A DNA stretch of 64,000 nucleotides from Stenopsyche tienmushanensis. Taxonomy: Eukaryota; Arthropoda; Insecta; Trichoptera; Stenopsychidae. A model generated the notes under the pieces. It was not told where the DNA came from. It worked only from the letters and a program-made list of their open reading frames with translations, and searched no databases. Location: the NCBI GenBank assembly GCA_008973525.1, contig WACJ01000223.1:558001-622000 (forward strand), given 5' to 3'. How positions within the stretch are numbered: position 1 is the stretch's first letter; each line of letters opens with the position of its first letter. Made by a program: the position numbers and the translations under genes. Positions 11,601 through 22,300 of this stretch are shown one piece after another.

Positions 11601-12978
11601 CGATGGAATATAGGGCAGAAATTCCTTCGGTCAAACAAGAATAAAAGAATTTAAAAGTTGAGCTCATATCGATAAAAAAAGAAACCTGGTTCGTTCAGCA
11701 CAGAATTTCAAGGATCTCAGGGTAAGGACTCAATAGCATTCAATAAAGGACAAATGGATATTTAATAAACACTTTTAATGGATGCTAAAATATCCAACAT
11801 ATCATACAAATTGTTATAGTTTGACCTTTTTTAATCTATATTAGCAATTCACAAAAATATAATTTCAAATATTTATTCAGTATCAGAAGACTAATTGGAT
11901 GTATTAACACACTGTACGCGGGGCGCCTAATGCTAGACTCCATAACTATTAGCGCTGTAATAAGACATACGCAGTATTATATGTCATATTGATTTAATTT
12001 AGTGTAGTATTAATTAAATATCATATTGAGCGTTGTTTATTAGAACAAAATTAATTTTTTAAAAAAATAAAAAGAGTGAAAATGCTTGCAGATCATTGAA
12101 ATGCTACTTAAAAATATAATTCATATGTGGCTTTCCGAGAGGGATATTAGCAAAGTAAAAATAATTCTCATCTTTTCACTCGTATATAGATATGTTATAT
12201 CACCAAATGGGTTTTGACTTCCACCCATATATAGACATTATGTCACCAAAAATTTAAACTCATGTACTAGAACGAAAGGATTCAAGAGCTCCTGAGACCA
12301 GGGGATTTTCGAAGAAGTTGGCACACTTGGCGTTTAGGAAGGATCTTAACGGTCAGTTTATTCGATGCTTGATTTGTCGGCCAATTTGTTCAGTCACAGT
12401 AAATTCTTCCAATGGAAAGGTCGTCGCGCCCTCCCGTCCATGCGAGATCCGCGCGATCATCCTTTCTATTTTTTTATTTTGCCTGAATTTCTCAACTCTA
12501 GTGAACTAAGTGATACATATTACTATTCAAAATCATCTTTATTTATAGATCTAAAATATTATTTGGCATAAAAAAATAATTAATTAACACATTTCAGACT
12601 ATATCAAATTATAGACCTACTTTTTGCCATTATTGATAAAAAACTGATAAAGACACGTTTTATTTTGAATTTAAATTTACCTCGAAACCAATATAATATT
12701 TAACATGTCGGTTATATTAAAATTAATGTAATTTAATGTAAATATATGTTTTTTAATAGCGACGTTGAAAGATTGCTCTCGTCTGAGGACAGACGCTCGT
12801 GACGTTTCCCCGCATTAAATGTGTTAATATTACATGCCAATCTATATTTTTATTGATTACCTTCTGATCTTGAATGGCACGGCAGTGATATTTTTGTTGC
12901 ATATCTCCAAAAAAACTATTTCCAAAAAAAAAGTATTATAAAAAAATACTTACATAAAATATAAAAAATGCTCCTCAT
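8641..12978 (-). CDS. Secreted two-domain Kazal protease inhibitor, KAZ-2
   Basis: Six exons were rebuilt: 12978-12954, 11562-11436, 11356-11193, 9131-9029, 8937-8765 and 8693-8641. They sum to 645 nt (214 aa plus stop), all junctions GT-AG and in phase. The 25-nt first exon encodes MRSIFYIL. Exon 2 completes the signal peptide (IFLGIVSLS) and carries STQRSTRVRRQG, with a furin-like RVRR site. Kazal domain 1 has CVQRC, PVCG, NCARGC and GRC. Domain 2 has CVQSC, PICG, NCARRC and GRC. The linker is Asn/Gln-rich and then a run of Thr. Both expected P1 residues are Lys (CIK). The exon plan is the same as in KAZ-1. Intron 3 (9132-11192) contains an LTR-like repeat, a truncated hAT-type element and a Helitron-type motif. 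Role inferred: extracellular inhibition of trypsin-like serine proteases, for example in haemolymph, gut or secretions. Confidence 0.88.
9340..9720 (+). mobile_element. Solo-LTR-like repeat inside KAZ-2 intron 3
   Basis: This is the plus-strand counterpart of 6060-6480, with the order AGCAGATTTAATTCGCCAGA, GACAGCGCCATCTCTTGTGG, a CTCTCTCTCTCT run, GGAATAAATAGTTATTTAGA and ATTCCCATCCATTCGTCCAG. It carries no open frame of note. Its right edge abuts a truncated hAT-type element. A short related piece also occurs around 19730-19800. Confidence 0.45.
9720..10507 (+). mobile_element. 5'-truncated copy of the hAT-type element at 47485
   Basis: The left part (CGGGCGCAATTGGGCTTGGG) and later blocks (AGACAACGCCATTGGACAGA, GTGCGTCAATGGGTTAAATG) match 47530-48330. 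The right end CCCTAGTTACGGATCTG corresponds to the terminal repeat of the intact copy. The left terminal repeat is missing, and an LTR-like fragment sits at 10022-10090. It lies inside KAZ-2 intron 3. Confidence 0.7.
10815..10960 (+). repeat. Helitron-type subterminal repeat
   Basis: The motif CATCCGATTGCGATGAAACT at about 10855-10874 matches that at 1175. A TATGTATGTCCCGTATACG block precedes it. Neither end of an element can be defined. It lies in KAZ-2 intron 3. Confidence 0.5.
11563..12953. other. KAZ-2 intron 1, no second gene seen
   Basis: This 1.4-kb intron separates the signal-peptide exons of KAZ-2. It is AT-rich. The overlapping plus-strand frames at 12318-12571 contain no recognisable motif and are treated as chance frames. 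Confidence 0.45.
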
Positions 12979-13379
12979 TTTATCAGTTCAGCAAGAGCAC
13001 GTTCGCACGGGTCTTTGTTTATGTCAGTAATGACCTCTCTGGCATGAGATTACTCAGATGAAGATTCGCATTTTGTTTTTCGTTTATTTCAAACGGTTTG
13101 GTTCAACAGCATCCAAATGGACCCATACACATTCCTTATGTTTGATATCGAGATTAGTTTCGATCGATTTTCAAAGCTGATGTTCAAGTCGACAAACTTG
13201 TAGGGCGTTGAACTTTGAATTATCATATGATGGATTGGTATTTTTTTTTCTTAAAAACATCTAGATTTAAATCTCATAGCGCTGATTTTCAATTCCAATG
13301 GCAACTCTAATAGTACGGGAGGTCAGTATGTATACAATGTTAATCGGGAAAGTTACAATCTATTAAGCTGTAACTGTAA

Positions 13380-15360
13380 AAAGTATGCAAGGAAACATTC
13401 CTCAATGTAGTCCAGGCGGGGAAGAACAAGATGGAGCAAAGCGCTGCAAACCAAGAGGGTGTAGGATGCACCATGGAGAAACTCCAGAGGCTCTTGGAGC
13501 GAGGCTGCGATTCGGCCATGCCGAAGAGAGCAAGCCACAAGACCAGATCCGGCGTGTACTAATGGACAAAGGAAATAGCCGAACAACGGAGACTCTGCCT
13601 CGCCAGTAGGCGCCGCGTAACAAGAGCTAGGGAGGATGAAATTCGGGAGCAGTGTCGGGAAACTCACAGGGTGGACCGAAGGAACCTGAGAAAAATTATC
13701 CAAGCATCCAAGGCACGCTACTGGGAGGAGTTCTAGTGCACGCTCAACTCCAACCCGTGGGGACTACCGTACAATATTGTACGGGAAAAGCTACGGGGAG
13801 GAGGAGTGGAAATACACAACAAGCAGCAAACAGCTCTTCCCAGATAAGCCGAATTAGAACGAGGCAGCGCCACACCACCTGCACCGCCCACTACATTCAA
13901 CACAGAAGAACTCCTCATAGTAGGAAGAAAAATGAAGACAGGGAAGGCACCAGGATCGAACGGTATACCCGGCGAGACCATCAAACTGGTGATTGCCGAG
14001 TATCCGATTATAGTGCTGGGAGCACTCAATGCCTGCCTGGCAGAGAGGAAATTTATCCAAAAATGGAAAGAGGCCAAGCTGGCGCTAGTACCGAAACCGC
14101 TGTGCAAGCTGGACGGTCTTAGGAAGACCTTAGAGACCCTGCTCCTCGAAGCTCGTCAGCAGCTACTTTAAAGATCGACATATACATCGTTATGAAACGA
14201 GCACGACTAATGAGCTAGAAATGAGCGTTCCGCAGGGATCCATCCTAGGGTCAACTCTGTGGAACATCCTCTACAACAGTCTGCTGACCATAAAGATGCC
14301 ACACGGAGCAGAACTCATTGCCTTCGCGGATGATGTCGCACTGTTCGTGACAGCTCGACATCCATGAGAAATGGAGGACGACGGGCAATAAAACCCTCGT
14401 CAGAATCAACGCATGGATGCGGGAAAATCGCCTACAGCTGGCTGCAGACAACGGAGACAATGATCTGGAGCAGAAGAAGACCGAGGGTCAAAAGACTTGT
14501 TGTGAACGATCACGAGGTTAAATACAGAAAAACTCTGAGATACCTCCCCTTGGGACAACAAGCTGGTCTTCGGAAAACATATTGAAGCAGCTGCACAGAA
14601 GGTGGTCAGTGAGCTGGGACGGCTCGTGCCCAATATCGGAGGGCCAAAGCCGTGCAGAAGACGTATCAGAAACGAGATCCTTCTGTACGGAGCCCCGATA
14701 TGGCATGTATAGCTCAGACACTAGAAAGCTACAGAAAAAAGCTGGCCAGGGCTCAGCAGCAAGGAGCGCTCCAAGTCAGCATACTGAACTGTATCTAAAG
14801 AAGCAGTGCTCAGTGATCACTGAAATACCCTCGCTGGACCTCCAGGCTAAGAATAGGGCTTTGGACTACGAAGATCCTAAAAGCCACACGACCAGAAACT
14901 GAGAGAAGCCTGGCAACAGAGATGGGATCAGTCCAGCAAGGAAGATGGATCCTACCGACTTATCCCAACACGGTGAAACAACCTACCGCTTGACCCAAGT
15001 GCTCACTCAACACGGAAGTTTCGGTGCGTATCTGAAGCGGATCGACAAGGAAGCATCCGTGGTGTACCATCACTGCTAAGCGTAGGTCGACGATATCGAA
15101 CACATCATCACTGACTGGGAGGCTTGGACACCCCAGAGAAACACGCTGAAACAAGCACTTGGGATGGCCGAGTTCAATGTTGACAACATGGTCCACAACA
15201 TGATGACATACAAGAAAAACTACCTACTACCTGTCCTCCTCTAGCAATGTGGAAAACAATACCTGTCCTCCTCAAGCAATATGGAAAACAATACCTGTCC
15301 TCCTCAAGCAATGTGGAAAACAATAGGCAGAGAAGGACAAGGGAGGGGTTTAGTCAGTAA
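13380..15360 (+). pseudogene. R1-clade LINE copy, heavily frame-shifted
   Basis: Pieces in several frames on the plus strand give a consistent order. There is a Glu/Arg-rich N-terminal RT part (13380-13730), then KTGKAPGSNGIPGETIKLV (13935-13990), the RT finger region. SVPQGSILGSTLWNILYNS and LIAFADDVALFVTARHP (14225-14360) are the PQGSxLGP and FADD catalytic boxes. C-terminal RT parts run up to about 14900. A zinc-knuckle remnant follows, then a tandem repeat in the 3' UTR. Both catalytic Asp codons are present, but frame breaks exclude a working protein. It lies between KAZ-3 and KAZ-2 on the opposite strand to them. A closely related copy is at 20160-21230. Confidence 0.85.
15229..15324 (+). 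repeat. 32-bp tandem repeat, three units
   Basis: Three consecutive 32-bp units begin ACCTGTCCTCCT and end GAAAACAAT (15229-15260, 15261-15292, 15293-15324). They are nearly identical, with one or two substitutions. A single diverged unit is present at the same place in the relative at about 21152-21185. The array therefore belongs to the 3' end of this LINE subfamily. Confidence 0.85.
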
Positions 15361-15499
15361 GAATCTGACACTACTCTGGGATCAAACCCAGTGTGTATTT
15401 TATGCAACATTCCCTTCCCACAGGAAAAAAAATCATTCAACGTTCCTGATATTAATTTTAAAAAGTCGTAACCTGAATTATTGTACATACATTCATTAA

Positions 15500-17690
15500 A
15501 TTAAAATATACAAAGCTGATTTTTTTTCTACAAGTAGTTTATGTTAATTATTTTTAAATAAACGTCATCTACTTTCGATTCAAGATGACTGGGATTTCGG
15601 TAAACGTGGCTAAATTTATAGCGTGGGAACTTCCAAAGCATTGCAATATTAAGGCATTCAAATCAAAAACTTGAAGATTTTGCAATTAAATGCTTCAAAT
15701 TATTATAAAAGTGTATGGTTTACTTGTTATTAAATTTCTTGAAATTCTTGCATTATCTCGGGGTAATTATCAACAACTCGGTTAGGAGGAAAATATGACT
15801 TTTTTCCTCATTAGCCATTATTGCAATTATACTTGTAATTATATTAAAATAGATAATGAATTTGCGCTTTTCATAACCATCTGTTTAAACCATTTGATGT
15901 TAAAATTTATGCTATATATTTGACTTGGAAGATGAGGTCATCAAAGTTACGGCAAAACAGGTTTTATGACTGTGCATGTTTGACTGTCATGTGCGATAAC
16001 ACAATTCACAGCACGTACACTAATTAAAGATTTACTCTATATCATCGTTAAGTTGATTTTTAAGCAGAATACTAATATTTTCTTGGATGAAAAGATTTTC
16101 GTGATGCAATGGAATAAAACAAATAAAATAACGTTTTTGACTAAAAAAGAAATTTACCTACTAATTAAAACAGCGAGTGATTTAGAGACAATGCGGATCT
16201 GCTCAGGTCATGATTTGGACAGAAATACACTCCGCTTATTTTAAATATCGTTAAATGACTATTTTTTTCTAATGATTGTTAATTACGCTTGCATACCTAT
16301 ATTCCATATTTGGCCCGTTATGGTGCAGGGAACTGTTGCCTGGGGATTGTTTAATTGGAATGTAGCACAAAATATAATTAGGTTATTTTTCTCTACACAA
16401 AGATCTATTATAACAAAATACTTTTACTAAGTCATAAATAAAATATATAATATGAACTAAAAAAATATTAAAATAAAAAAATGCCTAATTATATTCTAAA
16501 GTTAAATACTAAATATATAATAACCAGAGACAAAGAGTTGCACAATTTATCATCGATTATTATAAGGAATCTTCTTTACCGATTTTGATTAAAGTTGTAT
16601 AGATGTCACTGAAGACATATATTTGATCATATTCGTTTTTATTATTTATATAGAAATTAATTATACTATTCTTAACAATATTAATTAAATAATTATTATA
16701 ATGATGTAAAAATACAAAGACAAAAATGTGCCATTAAAATCAAACAGTTCAAAGAGATAAAATGAACATATACACACTTGAAATATAATATCTACTTTTT
16801 TTGGTATTTTTTTTAGGGAAAAAGGGTTCATCATTAATAATTTGAGATGGGATATGATTATAGGATGGATTCATTCTGCAAAAGATTAATTATGGCTTTT
16901 ATGTGATAATAATATTGTATCAAATATTAAATATTTGAAGTAGCCTATTGTTAGTGCTATTTTTTTTTAATAACATAAAAAATATATTATTAATTATTTG
17001 TATTTTAATATGTTAAAAATAGCCAGTTCAATTCCAAGCATTTTTATCGATTCGGTTACTTTTATCGTTCCGGGAAAGATAACGGTTCAGCTCCGAGTTA
17101 TTCTTTTTGGAAATTTCTTTATGAAAAATATCTAAAATTTTAAAGTTATCATATAGGGGACAAATATAATATAAACAATTCATTGAAGGTATAATAATTA
17201 GGGCTAGAAGTATATAATAATATAATTTATTAAACGAAAGGTTATTGACTTGACGATTGTTTGCTGGAAGTTTGGGAGTCCCAGCTTGAGGTACATAGCA
17301 CTACGAAACTAATTGAAATCTGTGAGTCCCAGTCTAGGTATATAGCAAATATATAGGAAGAGATAAGCTAAAACAAAATACATAATAATGATTTAAGTTG
17401 GGAGTTAAGTCGATAATAATATTATTTGAAGTATTGATTTAGCAACACAATTAATAGGATTAATATTACAATATTATCAGATGAATACAACCAAATAAAT
17501 TCTTCATAAGAATGATCACATATTATATCAATAAAAAAATCAACGAAATTGTCTCTCGCCTAGGACATGTACCGAACCGAAAAAACCGATATATTTGAAT
17601 CGATTCAGTTCCTGTTTTGTCCCGAATACAAAACAAAAATAACAGATTTCAGTTTGCAACTCTACTCTAACTCTAAGTTATAGTGGTCAT
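15500..17690. other. Gene-free AT-rich region
   Basis: There is no coding frame with a recognisable motif; the frame at 16053-16244 is Lys/Ile/Asn-rich and unassigned. At 17030-17100 and 17570-17640 there are short GC-richer blocks with AACCGAAAAAACCGAT-type words. These resemble the block at 10510-10560 and probably belong to one repeat. Confidence 0.45.
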
Positions 17691-18570
17691 GTTTTTAAAG
17701 CGACATCTTTCAAATTTATTACAAATTATTTAATAGTGTATGGCAAATCACCATGGAAAATAATAGCATTGAACAACGTGTGCAAATCATCGAATTTTAT
17801 TTTTAAAATCTATACTCGCAAAACTTGCTACCAAGCAAAGCCGCAGCGGAGATTTGAACGATATTCCATATTTAATGCCATAAAATATTGTAAAAGGCAT
17901 ATTTGAAGGACTCATATGGTATAGAAGACGCTTATTCAATGCGATTCGTTCGAAGAAGCGGCGCGCCGTCATAGGAAAGTCTCGCAGTTGGGATCACTCT
18001 CTCTTGTGGTTGACTGACAATATATTAGATTACATCCGTGCTTACTTCAAATTCATCCCCATTTATACAGTCGAGCATTTGAGATGCTGAGAATTGGGCT
18101 TTATATTCGTTATAGCTTTGAATAATTTGTACAAAATTTATTTTCAAAATCAGTGCTCCGTTTGAGAAATGTTTGGCCAAATAAATAATCATTAGCGATG
18201 ATGACCATCTTTTAATGATTTGAGACAATATCAATCCATAAAGGATACACCACCACCAAATGCATCCCCAGAAAGTCACTTTTTGAAGTTGATTTTGATC
18301 TAGCTGAATCATCATACTTGCCATAACTGTCGACGATGAGCGCTATAGATCGATTATATGTAACTTTTGTGATCTAAACTGGATGGCATGGATGACGACG
18401 ACATGTGGTTGCAACAAGACGGCGCTACGTGCCATACAGCGCCGTCCTTCCGAAATCGGACCTCCCGAATGCGTGCCACCAAACAAAGCCGCGGCGGACA
18501 ATTGAACGACGTTATATTCCATACTTAATGCCATAAAATATTCTTTCAAATTCAAAAAAATGAATGGACT
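17690..18570 (+). pseudogene. mariner-family (DUF4817-type) deletion copies
   Basis: At 17751 the sequence MENNSIEQRVQIIEFYF starts, typical of the N-terminus of DUF4817-type mariner transposases, and then jumps by deletion to 3' terminal sequence. At about 18383-18435 DDDDMWLQQDGATCHTAP appears, followed after a gap by RMRATKQSRGGQLNDVIFHT at about 18459-18520, the transposase C-terminus. The middle with the remaining catalytic residues is missing, so these are non-autonomous relics. At least six related fragments occur in the window. Confidence 0.8.
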
Positions 18571-18599
18571 TACATACAATATGCGTATAAATTTAAATA

Positions 18600-19337
18600 A
18601 ATTAAAATTGACTTCCTACAATACCATGGAGAATTCCAAAAAATGTTCAACGAACCCAATTTAATTAATGTGGAATATTTTAATATTATTCAGCTTTGTC
18701 TACATGTTCAATTTAATATGGTGAAATTTTGATATAAATTATTTTCAACAATACAAACTTTTTTCCTTTGGGTATATATAATGACCAAAAATGGCATCTA
18801 AAAGTGATCCTTTAAGTATTAAAATATTTTCATATGATATCCTTTCGGTGTAAAATTGTCATTGAGTGTTGTTTCTATTGTTTGGAAATCATGTTAGTCA
18901 CCTTCGTTATGTTGAAGCGATTTTTGATATTAATTACAGAGAAGGCCCCGGGCAATTTTTCCATTAGATTATAATTTACACCGCTTGAAGTACTCTTAAG
19001 TACCAACAGACGATCGTAATTAAGTTGCCAAACAAATAGAAGCTCTCCCGAAAGAAAGTTCCTCGGGAAGTTGTTAAATCTTGCGAAATTAGATCATTCA
19101 ACTTTACGGGTCAATTATCCTAAAATTACTGGGTTAAGACAACTTTGTATCAACTATAAAGCTTGACTTTGGATGTAACTTACTGGCTGGCCGCAATCAC
19201 ATATGTTGGACTAAAATATCTGACCCACACGTTCGATATCAAGATATTTAATTGAATGAAAACATGCTTTTATTCAAATTAATTTATTATAAATAGGGAA
19301 TATAAAATATTTATTGTCTTAGTTAATTTATCTAAAG
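18600..19337. other. Gene-free spacer downstream of KAZ-3
   Basis: I see no coding motif. The KAZ-3 3' UTR should extend into the upper part of this interval. Confidence 0.4.
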
Positions 19338-22300
19338 TCACTGTTGTTCTTCTGCTGTCGCTTGGGCTGGACAGTTGCCCAATCGTAAGAATTGAAGATC
19401 TGAAAAATGTTAAATAAACGATTAATTTACATGCTTATTTACAATCAATTGATCAATTGTAAAATAAAATTATGCATGAGAGTCTCGCGCGGTAAATTGT
19501 TGGCTAAATACGGTGTTTGTGTAATATATAATAAAATGGGCGAACTACTGATCTAGTGATTGCTTTATGCTACGTATACATAAACACACATAGGGACGGT
19601 GGGGCGCATGAAAGGCTACAAACGATTATTTTTATCTTCCGACTAAATGCCGGTTGCTTGTTTGCATAAAAATGAATTAAAATATTTAAGATGTTGTTCA
19701 ATGACTATATAGTACGAAATGGCATCCCCACGCAATGGCGCTGTTAATCTGTACAGATTTAATCCACCAGATAAACAGTGATAACCTCCATGCGGAAGAT
19801 CTTAATTCTGACACCAATGTAACGTGAAGCAGGGGTACACTCGGGGTAGAATCCCCAGGCCGCTACCAGTTCATTAGTGTCATTTAGATTATTATTAATA
19901 ATTTATATTTAAATATAAGATTATTAATTTATTGATGACTCACTGGGGAGACCACATCGTCTCGCGCAATCAAGTGTGTTCCTATTGACATAATTTTGTC
20001 CGTTGCTTCCACAAACTGGATTGTATTCGGGAGTTGTAGGACATGTCTGCATACAGCGAGGACTTGCAGTAACTGGTGCGGTACTGGGTGCAGTAGTTGT
20101 GGTACTCGTCCTGGAATAAAAACATATAAATTCACATTAAATAGCCAATATATTTATCAGGCGTACAAAAATTAAATCGCCAGAATTCGAGCGTGGATGC
20201 GGGATAATCGCCTGCAGTTGGCGGCCGAGAAAACGGAGGCAATGATATGCAGCAGACAAAGAAGACCGAGGGTCAAGCAGCTTGTTATTGGAGGACACGA
20301 GGTGGAATACAGCAAAACGCTGAGATACCTCGGGATATTCGTGGGTAACAAGTTGACCTTTAGCAAACACATAGAAGAAGCTGCACATAAGGCGCAGAAG
20401 ATGGCCAGCGAGCTTGGACGGCTCATTTCCAACATTGGAGGGCCAAAGCCGTGCAGAAGACGTACCATAAACGAAGTAATACACTCGATCCTTCTGTACG
20501 GAGCCCCGATATGGCACGAGTCGCTCAGACGCGACACCAACAGAAAGAAGCTCGCCAGGATCCAACGACAGGGAGTGCTCCGAGTCACTGCAGCGTGTAG
20601 GACAGTGTCCGATATCCTTTGCTGGACCTCCAGGCAAAGAAGAGGACCTTGCACTACGAATATCCTAAAAATCGCAACGAACATGACCAGAAACTGAGGG
20701 AAGCCTGGCAACGGAGATGGAATCAGTCCAGCAAGGTAAGATGGACCCATCGACTTATTCCGGTCATAAGTCGGTGGAGGGCCCGGGAACACGGTGAAAC
20801 GACCTACCGCTTGACTTGGTGCTCACTGGGCATGGATGCTTTGGTGCGTACCTGAAGCGGATTGGCAAAAAACTATCCGGAACGTGCCAACACTGCCAAG
20901 TGGAGGTCGACGATGCAGAACACACCACCATCGGCTCTGAAGCTTGGGCACGCCAGATAAAGCACTCGGGGTAGCCGAGTTCAACGTTGACAACATGATG
21001 ATGGAACACCACAGCATGATGGAAAGCAAGAAGAACTAAGACCTTTGGCGCGACTACATAGAAGAGATTCTGAGCGCCAAAGAGGGCAATGAAAGAGAGA
21101 GACGCAGAGCGTCTCTCCAACACTAGAATAGGGCCAACTAAAAAGCCAGACTACCTGTCCTCCTGAAGCAATATGAAAAACAATACCAGGGGGACAGAGA
21201 CGGACAGGGGAGGGGTCGTATTATGGATTCATTCTTGATAAAAATAGCATAAAAATTCAATCAATTATATGCTGCCCAATTAATATAAACACCGCAGCAT
21301 ACACTCAATATTAAGGCGATTTGTCGCTGAAATTCCACAAAATCACTGCGTGACATTTTTAATCGAGGCCTTGAATCGCAATATATATTATGCTAATCTT
21401 CCGTTGTTTTAAAATTAAATGTATCTGTCAATTATGATATTTTTATTGAAAAACATTTTTCACAATCTCGCCACAATTAACCTTGATACGATAACATTGA
21501 CCCAGAAGTCGAATTAAATTTGTTTACATCGCAACGAACGTCATTTTTAAGAAAGTATTACAGGGCGCTGTTTGAATGGATTCGTACAAAATATAACATG
21601 ATATTTGATTTTGAAAAAAAATATTATCCGAATAGAATAAATGTTTGTCAAGGAACTTCCATTGTGCACTCGTTCTTAATGCCACATTGCGTTTGAAAAT
21701 TTCATTGTGCTCCAACGCCAGTATTTCCTTCCTATGGTTTTTCAGCGTTTATTTTCTTTCAGTAGAATACATTATTTCACGACTCCCTTTGTTCAGCTCA
21801 TTTTTCGCTTTTTTGTACTTTTTTTGGGTGTTTCATGCACTTGCTCTTTATGCAAAGGCTCATATAGCCAAATCCATATTTGAAAAATAGATTGTCCAGT
21901 CAAAAATGTCGTTTTATCATACTTATTGACCATAAAAAAAACTCTTTTTTTTTATAGTGGAACTCCAAAGAGATAATCTATCAAGAAGTCCTTATTGTTT
22001 ACAATTAGAAAGTGAAATCTACTGAAAGAAATTACATTGTATCGATGAAATAAATTAATACATTTTTTGTTTGAATTTAACCCTTTCATTTAAAAACGAC
22101 ATTTTCGACTGGACAATCTATTATTGATAAAATTTAGATTTTCATTCCAAAAACCGGATGATACATTATAAGCATAAACTAGTTACAATAAATCTCTTTT
22201 CACTATTTTTTGCACATATTTAAAAAGCCATAATAAATCTCTTAAAACTAGTTTTATAGATTTAAACTACATTTAATGTCGAATCAAAATGGATTTAAAT

